This document shows, piece by piece, positions 16,864-26,029 of a DNA stretch of 54,050 nt (positions are counted from its first letter, which is position 1; each line of letters begins with the position of its first letter). Under the pieces are notes generated by a model. That model had not been told where the DNA came from and searched no databases. It saw only the letters and a list, made by a program, of their open reading frames with translations. The stretch covers positions 1 to 54,050 of the forward strand of contig JAFEFM010000118.1 of NCBI GenBank assembly GCA_018240585.1, read 5' to 3'. A program made the position numbers and the translations under genes. Source of the stretch: Pseudomonadota bacterium. GTDB lineage: Bacteria > Pseudomonadota > Gammaproteobacteria > Burkholderiales > Rhodocyclaceae.

Positions 16864-18249
16864 TCAGAACGACGTCCATGCGAACATGAACAAGGTGTTG
16901 TTGTCTTTCGCGTCGCGGCCGTTGCCGTCGTAGTTGCGTCGCGCGCCGTTGAACTTGTCGAACATCGTGTATTGCAGGCCGAGGCGCAGGTTGGCCCAAG
17001 GCGCACCCCACGAATCCTCCTTGCCCCACGGCGTCCAGTCGGCCTGCAGCACGGTACCGGAAGTGTCAGGCGAACCATTGGCATAGCCATCGCCATACAG
17101 GGTGGCATCGCGGTTTCCGCGGGTGGCGAAACGGCCGGCAGTCACTCCCCAGGTCTGCTTGTAGTAATACGAAGCGTTGATGCGGAACTCGTTGAGCGAG
17201 CCCTTGCGATTGTCGGCCTCGCCAACGGCAAACAGATCGTTGCGCGTCTGGCGTTCGCGGATGAAGCTGGTATAGACGGTGCCGACATGCTCGCGCGTGC
17301 CGAGGAACTGATACGAGGCATCGATTCCAAGGTCGCGATAGCGGTTCGTCGGCCCGCCGGACAGGCGGTCGGGCTGGATGTCCGTGTTGAAGCCGAACAG
17401 TCCGGCGGAGAAGTTCTGCCGCTTCCAGTCCTGCAGCCAGGCCAGGCGCCAATACGCCGTGCCGCCACCCAGACGCCCCATGTCGTCGCCCCGCCCTTGG
17501 CCCGTGCGGCTCTGCACCGAGGGCGAGAGCGCGCGGTAGGTTCCCACCTCCGCATACAGCGCATTGTCGATGAAGGCGTACGCGGATGCGCCGAGCACCC
17601 GGTGCTCCAGGCCACCGTTGAACATCGTGGCCGCGTCGCCCGCGGTGAAGCCCACGGCCGAGCCGATATACGGGAAGCCCCAGGTCGGCAGCGTGTTGAA
17701 GGGATCCTGCACGCCCGGGTTGTTGTTCACCGACAGGCCCAGCACCGCCTCCTTGCCCGCCAGCTCCAGCGTGTGCGCGAGGCGGATGTCGGCATGGTCG
17801 AGCGAGCTGCGCTGCTCCACGCCGTCGTAGGTCGCCTGCACGAAGGCACCGAGCTTGTCCGACAGCCGTCCGGCGAGAAACACCGAGGCCTCGTCCAGCG
17901 TCAGGTTGTCGTTGCGGTGGGTATGGTTCGCGGGCGGTTCAGCCTGGCTCTTGTCCGTGCGGGTGAAGGCCGCGACGAGCATGCCGGACAGCGGCACCTT
18001 GCCATCCTTGCCGTCGGTGTCGGTGTAGCCGCCGATCTTGAACTTCATGCCATAGGGCGTCAGTTGCGGACCATACGCACCGACGTGGCAGGCAGCGCAG
18101 TCCTGTCCGGTCTGCCGTGCAAAGCTGGGCACCGCATGGGCCGACGGCATGCCACCGGCGAGCGCGGCTGAAGCGCCCAGGAACAGGACGCTGCGTCGGC
18201 GCAAGCGACGCGGGGGGGTACCGCAGGAGGGGATTCGGGTTTTCATCAT
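16864..18249 (-). CDS. outer-membrane fused cytochrome c-porin, Cyc2-like
   Basis: This 461-residue protein has a signal peptide ending about AHA39, then a monohaem site (Cys51, Cys54, His55) in PSFARQTGQDCAACH followed by TPYGMKFKIGGY, and about 380 residues of alternating beta strands. The chain ends in WTSF, the aromatic C-terminus typical of outer-membrane barrels. The order haem first, barrel second, and the AR(Q)TG...C-x-x-C-H...FK..GY pattern are those described for Cyc2, the outer-membrane Fe(II) oxidase of iron oxidisers. Many related proteins have no known substrate, so Fe(II) is only a hypothesis. Its ATG overlaps the cytochrome b561 stop (TGATG), so translation is coupled. Confidence 0.75.
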   Translation of the reverse strand: MMKTRIPSCGTPPRRLRRRSVLFLGASAALAGGMPSAHAVPSFARQTGQDCAACHVGAYGPQLTPYGMKFKIGGYTDTDGKDGKVPLSGMLVAAFTRTDKSQAEPPANHTHRNDNLTLDEASVFLAGRLSDKLGAFVQATYDGVEQRSSLDHADIRLAHTLELAGKEAVLGLSVNNNPGVQDPFNTLPTWGFPYIGSAVGFTAGDAATMFNGGLEHRVLGASAYAFIDNALYAEVGTYRALSPSVQSRTGQGRGDDMGRLGGGTAYWRLAWLQDWKRQNFSAGLFGFNTDIQPDRLSGGPTNRYRDLGIDASYQFLGTREHVGTVYTSFIRERQTRNDLFAVGEADNRKGSLNEFRINASYYYKQTWGVTAGRFATRGNRDATLYGDGYANGSPDTSGTVLQADWTPWGKEDSWGAPWANLRLGLQYTMFDKFNGARRNYDGNGRDAKDNNTLFMFAWTSF

Positions 18250-18902
18250 CAGGCCACGTTCGATTCTGAAGAAAGGGAGGTGTTGGTACGGACCATGTCA
18301 GACGCCCCTGCCCGGGCGGACGCCCGCCCCGGGAGCATCGCCAGCAGCACCGCATCGCGGCGAACGAAGTGGTGCCACAGCGCGGCAGCCACATGCAGTC
18401 CCACCACCGCGAGCAGGAACCAGGCGGCCCATTCGTGCACGTCGGCGAGGGTGTCGCCCAGATCGACGTCGCGTGCGATCAACGCCGGCAGCGTGCCGAC
18501 ACCGAACAGCGACACAGCCTGGCCGCGCGCGCTGGTGAGCGCCCACCCCAGCATGGGCACGGCGAGCAGCAGGCCATAGAGCGACAGATGCACCAGTCCG
18601 ATCAGTGCCCGGTGCGCGGAGGCCGCGGCAGCGCTCTCCGCAAGCGGGTGGTGGCGCACGCGATAGGCGATGCGCGCAAGGGTCAGGGCGATGACGATCG
18701 CACCGAAGGCCCGGTGCCCGTCCAGCAGCCAGGCGCGCAGCGCCTTGCTCTCGGCCTGCTCATGCGCCAGGATCAGCGCGACGACCGCAACGCCCACGAG
18801 CGCGGTCGCCCAGTGAAGCGCGATGATCGCCGCCGGCCTGCGCATGAGCGGCAGCGGCGCTGAGTCGGGGCGGGGAAAGTCTTTGTTCGAGGAAAGGGCC
18901 AC
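18249..18902 (-). CDS. cytochrome b561 (inner-membrane di-haem)
   Basis: The 217-residue protein has four hydrophobic segments. Haem-ligand candidates are His30 (IALHWATA), His63 (DGHRAFG) and the His residues of DVHEWAAWFLLAVVGLHVAAALWHHF, the pattern of the CybB-type b561 family. Such proteins exchange electrons between quinol and periplasmic partners. It is the first gene of the cytochrome group; its stop overlaps the start of the porin gene. The 71-bp gap to the upstream kinase gene could hold a separate promoter, but I found no clear -35/-10. With the two c-type cytochromes it would complete a quinone-to-surface chain. Confidence 0.88.
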   Translation of the reverse strand: MALSSNKDFPRPDSAPLPLMRRPAAIIALHWATALVGVAVVALILAHEQAESKALRAWLLDGHRAFGAIVIALTLARIAYRVRHHPLAESAAAASAHRALIGLVHLSLYGLLLAVPMLGWALTSARGQAVSLFGVGTLPALIARDVDLGDTLADVHEWAAWFLLAVVGLHVAAALWHHFVRRDAVLLAMLPGRASARAGASDMVRTNTSLSSESNVA

Positions 18903-18973
18903 GGTTCATGTCCGGTCATCTGTAATGGCCCCGAGACTAACGTGGGCTTTCCTTCAGAAACCTGACAATGTCC

Positions 18974-20380
18974 TCAGCCGGCAGGTCGCTCCGCGGCCGA
19001 GAAGCGGATCCGGATACGCGTGCCGACTCCGGCCTGCCCCGCTGACAGTTCCACAGTCGCATGATGGCGCTCGGCGATCTCACGCACGATCGCGAGCCCG
19101 AGGCCGCTGCCTTCCAGCTCCGCTCCGGCGAGGCGCTGGAAACGCTCGAACACGCGCGCGCGATCGCCTGGCGGGATTCCCGGACCATCGTCCTCGATTT
19201 CCAGCCATGGGTGCCCATCGTCTTCTTCGCCACAACGCAGCGTGACGTGGCCACCGCTGGGCGTGTATTTGATCGCATTGTCGATCAGATTGGCGACGAG
19301 TTCACGCAACATCCAGTCAGATCCCACCACCCGCGCGCGGGCCGGCTCGAAGGCAAGTTCGATGCCGCGTGCGACGGCCATGTCGGCAAAATCCGATGCG
19401 CGTTCCTCGATCAGCGACGACAGGTCCAGCGCGCGCTGAACGCCGTCCGCCGACGCCGCCTCGCGCGAGGAGCGCGCCAGCGCCAGCATCTGGTTGGTGA
19501 GCCGTGCCAACCGTTGCGCCGAGCTGCGCAGACGATCTACGCGGGCCTCCACCTCGTCCGGCTTGCCTGCGCCGAGAAGCTCGAGTTGCATCAATATGCC
19601 GGCCAGGGGCGTGCGCAACTGGTGGGCGGCGTTGGACAGGAAGACCTGCTGCGCGTGACCGGCGGCGTCGAGATTGGCAAGCAGGCGGTTGAGTGCCGCG
19701 ACCAGCGATCGAGCCTCGGCCGGCACGCCGGCGTCGGGAATCGGGCTCAGGTCGTCGGCCGGGCGCGCATCGATACGCTCGCCCAGCGCATCCAGTGGCC
19801 TCAGCGCGAAGCGGACGACGACGAAGACCAGCGTCAGCGTCGCGGCAATCAACAGCAGATTGGGCCAGATGATGGCCGACAGGATGCCTTGCGCCGAGCG
19901 TTCGCGCTTCAGGGTCGTCTCGGCCACCATCACGGTGGCGTGAAGCATCGGACTCGAGTAGGCGTAGCAGGCCAGGCGCAGCGTCTGGCGGCCGATGTGG
20001 CCATCGATGAAACTCGGCTTGTGCATGGCAGCGGGACAAGGCAAGGCTGCCAGTGCCGCGTCGCCAGCCACGAGCCGCCCCGAGCCATCGACCACCGCGT
20101 AAAGGACGACGTCCTCGGGGTCCGAACGCAGCACGGCCTCGGCTGCCGGCGGCAGGTCGATCTCGATCTTCTGGTCGTCCGCATCGCGTTCGAGACGTGA
20201 CGCCAGGGCGATCGCGGTGCCGGCAAGCGCCTTGTCGTAGGCCTCGTTGGCAAGCCCCACTGCGGTACGGTAATCGGCGACCACGCTGACCGCGAGCAAC
20301 GCGAACAGGGAGACCGCCAGCGAGACGAGCAGGCGGCCATGCAGCGAGACGGGAAACAGGCGGTCAATCCGGCGCGACAT
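18974..20380 (-). CDS. sensor histidine kinase, TctE/QseC-like
   Basis: This 468-residue kinase has TM1 (LLVSLAVSLFALLAVSVVA), a periplasmic sensor of about 130 residues with three Cys (LPCPAAMHKP, RLACYAYS) and TM2 (IIWPNLLLIAATLTLVFVVV). The H-box is FLSNAAHQLRTPLAG, and the ATPase has NLIDNAIKYTP, DDGPGIPPGD and GSGLGLAIV. Its start overlaps the regulator gene by 17 nt, so the two are coupled. The family includes tricarboxylate sensors, but the ligand cannot be read from sequence. Position directly before the cytochrome genes suggests that it controls them. Confidence 0.92.
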   Translation of the reverse strand: MSRRIDRLFPVSLHGRLLVSLAVSLFALLAVSVVADYRTAVGLANEAYDKALAGTAIALASRLERDADDQKIEIDLPPAAEAVLRSDPEDVVLYAVVDGSGRLVAGDAALAALPCPAAMHKPSFIDGHIGRQTLRLACYAYSSPMLHATVMVAETTLKRERSAQGILSAIIWPNLLLIAATLTLVFVVVRFALRPLDALGERIDARPADDLSPIPDAGVPAEARSLVAALNRLLANLDAAGHAQQVFLSNAAHQLRTPLAGILMQLELLGAGKPDEVEARVDRLRSSAQRLARLTNQMLALARSSREAASADGVQRALDLSSLIEERASDFADMAVARGIELAFEPARARVVGSDWMLRELVANLIDNAIKYTPSGGHVTLRCGEEDDGHPWLEIEDDGPGIPPGDRARVFERFQRLAGAELEGSGLGLAIVREIAERHHATVELSAGQAGVGTRIRIRFSAAERPAG

Positions 20381-21044
20381 CCTCTTCCTCGATCCGGTAG
20401 CCGATGCCGCGCAGCGTGCGAATCGCGATCCGGCTTTCGGCCAGTTTCACCCGCAGCCGCGACACGTAGATCTCGACCGCATTGGAGGTGATCTCCTTGT
20501 CCCACTGGCTCAAACTGTCGGCGAGCTTCTTCTTGGTCACCAGCTTGGGGGCGGCAAGCATCAGTTGTTCAAGCACGCCCCATTCACGCCCGGTCAGCTC
20601 CAGTACCGTGCCGTTCAGCGTCGCGCTGCGGTTGCCGAGGTCGAGCGCGAGCGGCCCCAGGCTCAGGCGTGCTCCCGCGCTCGCACGGCTGCGCCGGATC
20701 AGCGCGCGCATGCGTGCCAGCAGTTCGGGCATCTCGAACGGCTTCACCAGATAATCATCGGCGCCGTGGTCCAGGCCCACCACCCTGTCCTCGAGGCTGT
20801 CACGCGCGGTCAGCACCAGCACCGGCACCTCGATCCCACGCCGCCGCACGCGGCGGATCAGCTCGAAGCCATCGATGCCGGGCAGCCCGATGTCCACGAT
20901 CGCGAGGTCGTAGGTGACATGCACCAGGGCATGCTCGGCAGGCTCTGCCGCGGGCAGCGCGTCGACGGCGAAATGCGCCTTCTCCAGCGCCTCGCGCAGA
21001 CCGGTGCGCAAGGCCTCATCGTCTTCAACCAGCAGGATGCGCAT
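20364..21044 (-). CDS. OmpR-family response regulator, TctD/QseB-like
   Basis: The 226-residue regulator has a receiver domain (EDD at residues 7-9, phospho-Asp51 in LAIVDIGLPG, LTARD, LVKPFE) and a winged-helix DNA-binding domain ending RTLRGIGYRIEEED. I chose ATG 21044 (MRILLVEDD); the frame is open to 21188 but those 48 residues have no family similarity. It is the partner of the kinase that overlaps its 3' end and probably regulates the downstream b561/cytochrome-porin/cytochrome c genes. I could not identify its binding site. Confidence 0.93.
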   Translation of the reverse strand: MRILLVEDDEALRTGLREALEKAHFAVDALPAAEPAEHALVHVTYDLAIVDIGLPGIDGFELIRRVRRRGIEVPVLVLTARDSLEDRVVGLDHGADDYLVKPFEMPELLARMRALIRRSRASAGARLSLGPLALDLGNRSATLNGTVLELTGREWGVLEQLMLAAPKLVTKKKLADSLSQWDKEITSNAVEIYVSRLRVKLAESRIAIRTLRGIGYRIEEEDVAPD

Positions 21045-21073
21045 TGTCGTGACCGCAAAAGCTCGCGCCGCGC

Positions 21074-22186
21074 TCAGCGCTGCGCGATGCGAACGTCGCC
21101 GAACAGGGACTTGTACGCACGCGGCTGCGAGCGCCAGTACTGTCTCGGCGCCTTGACCTGCGCACCGAGTTCGCCGGCCGCACGCCACGGCCAGTGCGGC
21201 TCGAACAGGATGGCGCGCGCAATCCCCACCAGGTCCGCCTGTCCCGAGGCGATGATCGTTTCGGCCTGTTCGGGCTCGGTGATCAGGCCGACGGCGATCA
21301 CCGGCATCTTCACCTGCCCGCGCAGGCGCGCTGCCAGATGAACCTGGTAGCCGGGTCCGATCGGGATCTGCTGCTTGGGCGATACGCCGCCGCTCGACAC
21401 ATGCAGGAAGTCGCAGCCGCGCGCCTCCAGCGCATGCGCGAAGATGGCGGTCTGCTCGGGGTCCCAGGCGCCCTCCACCCAGTCGGTGGCGGAGACGCGC
21501 ACGCCGACCGGCTTGCCGGCCGGGAAGGCAGCGCGCACGGCCTCGAACACTTCCAGCGGAAAGCGCATGCGGTTCTCCAGCGAACCGCCATATTCGTCGT
21601 CGCGCTGGTTGGCGAGCGGCGACAGGAACTGATGCAGCAGATAGCCGTGGGCGGCATGCAGCTCGATCGCATCGATGCCGATGCGATCGGCGCGGCGCGC
21701 GGCGTCCACGAACGCATCACGGACGCGCGCCAGCCCCGCCGCATCAAGCGCCAGCGGCGGCGCCTCGCCGGAAGCATGCGCAATCGCCGACGGCGCCACC
21801 GGCAGCCAGCCGCCGGCCTCGGGCGCGATCAGCGCGCCGCCGTCCCACGGCGCGGCGCTCGAAGCCTTGCGTCCGGCATGGCCGAGCTGGATGGCGACCG
21901 GCATGTCGGAATGCCTGCGCAGGGCAGCGATGACGCGGCCCAGCGCCGCCTCGCAGCCGTCTGAATACAGGCCGAGGTCGCCCGGCGAGATGCGTCCCTC
22001 CTCGCTGACCGCAGTGGCCTCGATGATCAGCAGGCCGGCGCCGGACAATGCGAGCTGCCCAAGGTGGATCATGTGCCAGTCGCCGGCCTCTCCGTTCGTC
22101 GCCGAGTACTGGCACATCGGCGCGATCACGATGCGGTTGGCGAGCGCGAGCCCGCCGAGCGAAACCGGGGAAAACAATCTGCTCAT
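21074..22186 (-). CDS. NADH:flavin oxidoreductase, Old Yellow Enzyme family (YqjM-like)
   Basis: A 370-residue FMN barrel enzyme reducing activated C=C bonds with NAD(P)H. Family marks are PMCQYSA (YqjM-type Cys near the flavin), HLGQLALSGAGLLIIEATAV, IQLGHAGRK, ELHAAHGYLLHQFLSPLAN and DEYGGSLENRMRF. ATG 22186 (MSRLFSP) has AGGAG 7 nt upstream; ATG 22189 directly before it is too close. The substrate is unknown. It lies 76 bp after rmuC on the same strand and 29 bp before the response-regulator gene, so it may share transcripts with either neighbour. Confidence 0.93.
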   Translation of the reverse strand: MSRLFSPVSLGGLALANRIVIAPMCQYSATNGEAGDWHMIHLGQLALSGAGLLIIEATAVSEEGRISPGDLGLYSDGCEAALGRVIAALRRHSDMPVAIQLGHAGRKASSAAPWDGGALIAPEAGGWLPVAPSAIAHASGEAPPLALDAAGLARVRDAFVDAARRADRIGIDAIELHAAHGYLLHQFLSPLANQRDDEYGGSLENRMRFPLEVFEAVRAAFPAGKPVGVRVSATDWVEGAWDPEQTAIFAHALEARGCDFLHVSSGGVSPKQQIPIGPGYQVHLAARLRGQVKMPVIAVGLITEPEQAETIIASGQADLVGIARAILFEPHWPWRAAGELGAQVKAPRQYWRSQPRAYKSLFGDVRIAQR

Positions 22187-22262
22187 CATGAAACTCCTGT
22201 TGTCCGTACAACAACCACCAGATTTCTCGGGCACGCCGGCCGAACGGAGGACCGTCCGCCGT

Positions 22263-23483
22263 TCACGCCACGCCGTCGGGTGAATCGAGGCGGCCCGTCA
22301 CACCGTCCTCGCCACCCGTGCCCTGCAGTTCGTCCAGCCTGGCGGATTCGATCTTCTGGAAGTGCGCGCTGATCTTGCGGCTGGACGTCTGCACGTCCTG
22401 CACATCCTTGCTCGCCTGCTCGATGTGGCGCGCCAGCGCGTTCATGCGCTCGTCGAAGCGATGGAAATCCTTCGCCAGCTTGCCCAGCGCGTCCTTGATG
22501 ACGTGGACCTGCTTGCGCGTCTCGACGTCCTTGAGCACCGCGCGCGCGGTGTTGAGCACCGCCATCAGCGTGGTCGGCGACACGATCCACACCCGCTTCT
22601 GCTGTGCGTAGGCCACCACTTCGGGATGGTAGGCATGCACTTCGGCGAACACCGCCTCCGCCGGCAGGAACATCACCGCGCCATCGGAAGTCACGCCGGG
22701 CAGGATGTACTTGGAGGCGATCGCGTCCACATGGCGCCGCACGTCCGCGCGAAAGGCCTGCTGCGCCGCGCGCCGCTCCAGTTCGCCGAACGAAGCGTCG
22801 AACATGCGGTGGTAATTCTCGAGCGGAAACTTGGCATCCACCGCCACCTGGCCGGTGGGCGGCGGCAGCGTCAGCAGGCAGTCGACGCGCGTGCCGTTGG
22901 GCAGCGCCGCCTGGAAGGCGTGGGCGTCGGGCGGCAGCGCGTTCTGCACCAGCGCCTCGAGCTGCACTTCGCCGAAGGCGCCGCGGGCGCGCTTGTCGCC
23001 CAGCAGCTCCTGCAGGCTGACGACGTTGGTGGTGAGGCCGTCGATCTTCTTCTGCGCCTCGTCGATCGTTGCCAGTCGCGCCATCACGCTGGCGAAGGTC
23101 TCGTTGGTCTTGCGGAAACCTTCGTCCAGGCGCTGGTTCACATGGCCGGCCAGGCTCTCGAGCCGGCCATCGACGCTGTGCGTCAGGGTCTGGATGCTGC
23201 GCGACAACTGCACCGAAGCGGCAGCTAGGCCGCGCTGCAGCAGCTCGCGGTCGGCGCGGGCATGCTCGCCGATGCGGTCGGTCTGGCGGCCGAGGCCCTC
23301 GTGCAGGTCGCGCAGCAGCGCGCGGTGCTGCTCGCCGAGGTTCAGCGCCAGTTGCTCGCCGAGCTCGTCGCCCAGCCGATCGGCGATCTCGGTGCGCATG
23401 CGCGACAAGCGGAAGGACATCCATGCGAGCAACAACAGGACCGTGCCGAGCAGCGCGGCCAGAAGGATTTCGGTGTGCGTCAT
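22263..23483 (-). CDS. rmuC: DNA recombination protein RmuC
   Basis: The 406-residue protein has an N-terminal TM helix (LLAALLGTVLLLLAW), a long coiled coil (about residues 30-160) and the RmuC nuclease-like core: SLQELLGDKRARGAFGEVQLE, VAVDAKFPLENYHRM, AVMFLPAEAVFAEV and VWIVSPTTLMAVLNT. Loss of RmuC in Escherichia coli changes inversion rates at short inverted repeats, and the fold is that of restriction-like endonucleases. It is 13 bp after the permease gene and followed by the flavin oxidoreductase. The start ATG 23483 has AAGGAAGG upstream. Confidence 0.93.
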   Translation of the reverse strand: MTHTEILLAALLGTVLLLLAWMSFRLSRMRTEIADRLGDELGEQLALNLGEQHRALLRDLHEGLGRQTDRIGEHARADRELLQRGLAAASVQLSRSIQTLTHSVDGRLESLAGHVNQRLDEGFRKTNETFASVMARLATIDEAQKKIDGLTTNVVSLQELLGDKRARGAFGEVQLEALVQNALPPDAHAFQAALPNGTRVDCLLTLPPPTGQVAVDAKFPLENYHRMFDASFGELERRAAQQAFRADVRRHVDAIASKYILPGVTSDGAVMFLPAEAVFAEVHAYHPEVVAYAQQKRVWIVSPTTLMAVLNTARAVLKDVETRKQVHVIKDALGKLAKDFHRFDERMNALARHIEQASKDVQDVQTSSRKISAHFQKIESARLDELQGTGGEDGVTGRLDSPDGVA

Positions 23484-23496
23484 CGGAAGGAAGGAG

Positions 23497-25992
23497 TCAG
23501 GCCAGCGCCCTCAGGCTCGCCAGCGGTGGCCGCGACAGCAGCCCGCGCGTGCCGAGCCAGCCGCCCAGCACCACGCCGCCCGCGCCGAGCAGCGTCGCCG
23601 CCAGCACCGGCAGCAGCGCGGGCACGTAGCTCATCTTGAACACGTAGTGCGCCAGCGCCCAGCCAATGGCGCTGGCGCCGATGCCGGCGAGGAGCCCGGC
23701 CACCCCGCCCAGCACCATGAATTCGGCCAGCAGTGCCTGGCGCACCTGGCGGTTGCGCGCGCCCAACGTGCGCAGCATGGCGAGTTCATATTCGCGCTCG
23801 TCGTGGGTCGCCTGCAGCGCGGCATACAGCACCACCAGCCCGGCCAGCACGGCAAAGCCGAACACGAACTGCACGATCACGATCAGGCGGTCGGTCATCG
23901 CCTGCACCTGCGCCAGCACCGCGGTGATGTCGATCACCGACAGGTTGGGATAGGCATGCACCAGCCGCGCGACGAAGTCGTGGCTCGAGGGTGGCAGATG
24001 GAAGCTGGTGATGAGGCTGGCCGGGGCACCGTCCAGCAGGCCTTCGGAGGCGATGAAGAAGAAATTCACCCGCATCGAATCCCAGTCGAGCGCACGCACG
24101 CTGGTGATCGGCGCCTCGACCGCACGCCCGGCGACGTCGAAGCTGACCACATCGCCGACCTTCAGGCCGAACGTCTCCGCCAACCCCTTTTCCACCGAGA
24201 ACTGCGGCGTCCGCTCCTCACCATGCCAGCGTCCGGCAATCACGCTGTTGCCGTCGGGCAGCGCCGGCGTGTGCGACAGGTTGAACTCGCGCTCGGCCAG
24301 GCGGCGCGTGCGCTGGTCCTCGTAGGCCTCGGGATCGACCTTGGCACCGTTGATCGCCGTCATGCGGCCGCGGATCATCGGCTGGATGCCGGGAACCGGC
24401 ATCCCGGCGTCGGCGAAGATGCGCTGCACGCCCTCGCGCTGGTCGGGCTGGATGTTGATGACGAAGCGGTTGGGCGCATCCGGCGGGGCCATGCGGCGCC
24501 AGTTGTCGAGCAGATCCGCACGCACCAGGGTCAGCAGCAGCAACGCCGTCATGCCGAGGCCGAGCGCCGCCGCCTGGATCACGCTGCCACCCACGCGCCG
24601 GCCCAGTGCGGCCACGCCGTAGCGCCAGCCGCCGCCACGCAGGCTGCCCTGCCCCTTCAACCGCGACGCCAGCAGCAGCACCCACCACGCCACCAGCGCG
24701 AAGACCCCCAGCGCCAGTGCAAAGCCAGCGGCCACCATCAGCCCGAGGCGCAGGTCGGCCGCGATCCAGAAGATCAGCGCCAGCAGGGCCGCCAGGCCGA
24801 AAGCCCAGGCTGCGCCGGAGACCGGCTCGGCACCCGCGAATTCACGCCGCAGCACGCGCAAGGTCGGCACCTTGCCCAGCCGCAGCACCTGCGGCAATAC
24901 GAAGCCCGCCAGCAGCACCATGCCCACCAGCACGCCATGGGCCAAGGGCAGCATCGAGGGCGCCGGCAGCTCGGTGGCAAGGATCTCGCGCAGGCCGCCG
25001 GCGAGGCCCCACTGCACCGCCCAGCCGAGCGCCGAGCCGAGCAGCGCCGCAAGGAAGCCGAAGATCAGGAATTCGCCCATGAAGATGCCCAGCACCTGCG
25101 CCTGGCGCGCTCCGAGGCAGCGCAGCACCGCGCAGCCGTCGAGGTGGCGCTGCATGAAGCGGCGCGCCGACAGCCCCACCGCCACCGCCGCGAGGATCAC
25201 CGCCAGCAACGCCGCCAGCCGCAGGAAGCGCTGCGCCTGGTCGAGCGAGGTGCGCACCTCGGGGCGGGCGTTCTCGATCGTCTCCACCGACTGCCCGCGT
25301 CCCAGCCGCGCGCGCGCCCACTGTTCGAACGCGGCCACCGCCTCGGCCGAACCCGCCAGGTGCAGGCGCCAGGTGGCACGGCTGCCTTCCACCAGCAGGC
25401 CGGTGGCGGGCAGGTCCGCCAGGTTGAAGATGGCGCGCGGCAGCAGGCTGAAGAAGTTCGCCCCGCGGTCGGACTCGAAGCTCACCATGCCGCCGACGCG
25501 GAACTCGACGTCGCCGAAGCCGACGCGGTCGCCGGTTTTGACGCCCAGGTCGGCAAACAGGCGCTCGTCCAGCCACACCTCGCCGGGCGCCGGCACGCTG
25601 GTGGCCACCGCATCCGGCTGGTTCGGCCCCGGCGCGATGCGCACTGCGCCGCGCAGCGGGTAGCCCGCCTCCACCGCCTTCACGCCGGTCAGCACCGCGG
25701 CGTTCTGCGTGCTCGCCATGCTGGTGAACAGCACCGTCGTCGCCACCTGCAGGCCCCGTTGGCGTGCCTCGTCGGCGAACGAGGACGGCCAAGGGCGATC
25801 GGCGCGCAACAGCAGATCGCCACCGAGGAGCTGGTTCGCCTCGCGGTCCAGCGCGCGACCGACACGGTCGGCGAGGAAACCGACGCTGGCGAGGCTGGCG
25901 ACCGCGATGACGATCGCCAGGCCGAGCAGATGCAGTTCGCCCGCGCGCAGGTCGCGCAGCATCATGCGCAAGGCCAGCTTGAGGGTCTTCAT
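23497..25992 (-). CDS. FtsX-family ABC transporter permease (YbbP-like)
   Basis: An 831-residue protein with an N-terminal TM helix, a large periplasmic domain (about residues 50-250) and two blocks of four TM helices typical of double FtsX permeases (one around VILAAVAVGLSARRFM, one at the C-terminus around VQFVFGFAVLAGLVVLYAAL). Length and layout match Escherichia coli YbbP (about 800 residues). YbbP normally works with the ATPase YbbA, but no ATP-binding subunit is adjacent here. ATG 25992 follows CAGGAC; the frame is open to 26040. It lies 37 bp after the amidohydrolase gene on the same strand. Confidence 0.88.
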   Translation of the reverse strand: MKTLKLALRMMLRDLRAGELHLLGLAIVIAVASLASVGFLADRVGRALDREANQLLGGDLLLRADRPWPSSFADEARQRGLQVATTVLFTSMASTQNAAVLTGVKAVEAGYPLRGAVRIAPGPNQPDAVATSVPAPGEVWLDERLFADLGVKTGDRVGFGDVEFRVGGMVSFESDRGANFFSLLPRAIFNLADLPATGLLVEGSRATWRLHLAGSAEAVAAFEQWARARLGRGQSVETIENARPEVRTSLDQAQRFLRLAALLAVILAAVAVGLSARRFMQRHLDGCAVLRCLGARQAQVLGIFMGEFLIFGFLAALLGSALGWAVQWGLAGGLREILATELPAPSMLPLAHGVLVGMVLLAGFVLPQVLRLGKVPTLRVLRREFAGAEPVSGAAWAFGLAALLALIFWIAADLRLGLMVAAGFALALGVFALVAWWVLLLASRLKGQGSLRGGGWRYGVAALGRRVGGSVIQAAALGLGMTALLLLTLVRADLLDNWRRMAPPDAPNRFVINIQPDQREGVQRIFADAGMPVPGIQPMIRGRMTAINGAKVDPEAYEDQRTRRLAEREFNLSHTPALPDGNSVIAGRWHGEERTPQFSVEKGLAETFGLKVGDVVSFDVAGRAVEAPITSVRALDWDSMRVNFFFIASEGLLDGAPASLITSFHLPPSSHDFVARLVHAYPNLSVIDITAVLAQVQAMTDRLIVIVQFVFGFAVLAGLVVLYAALQATHDEREYELAMLRTLGARNRQVRQALLAEFMVLGGVAGLLAGIGASAIGWALAHYVFKMSYVPALLPVLAATLLGAGGVVLGGWLGTRGLLSRPPLASLRALA

Positions 25993-26029
25993 GTCCTGGA
26001 ACTGCCGGATCGGTCGCTCACCACGGCCT

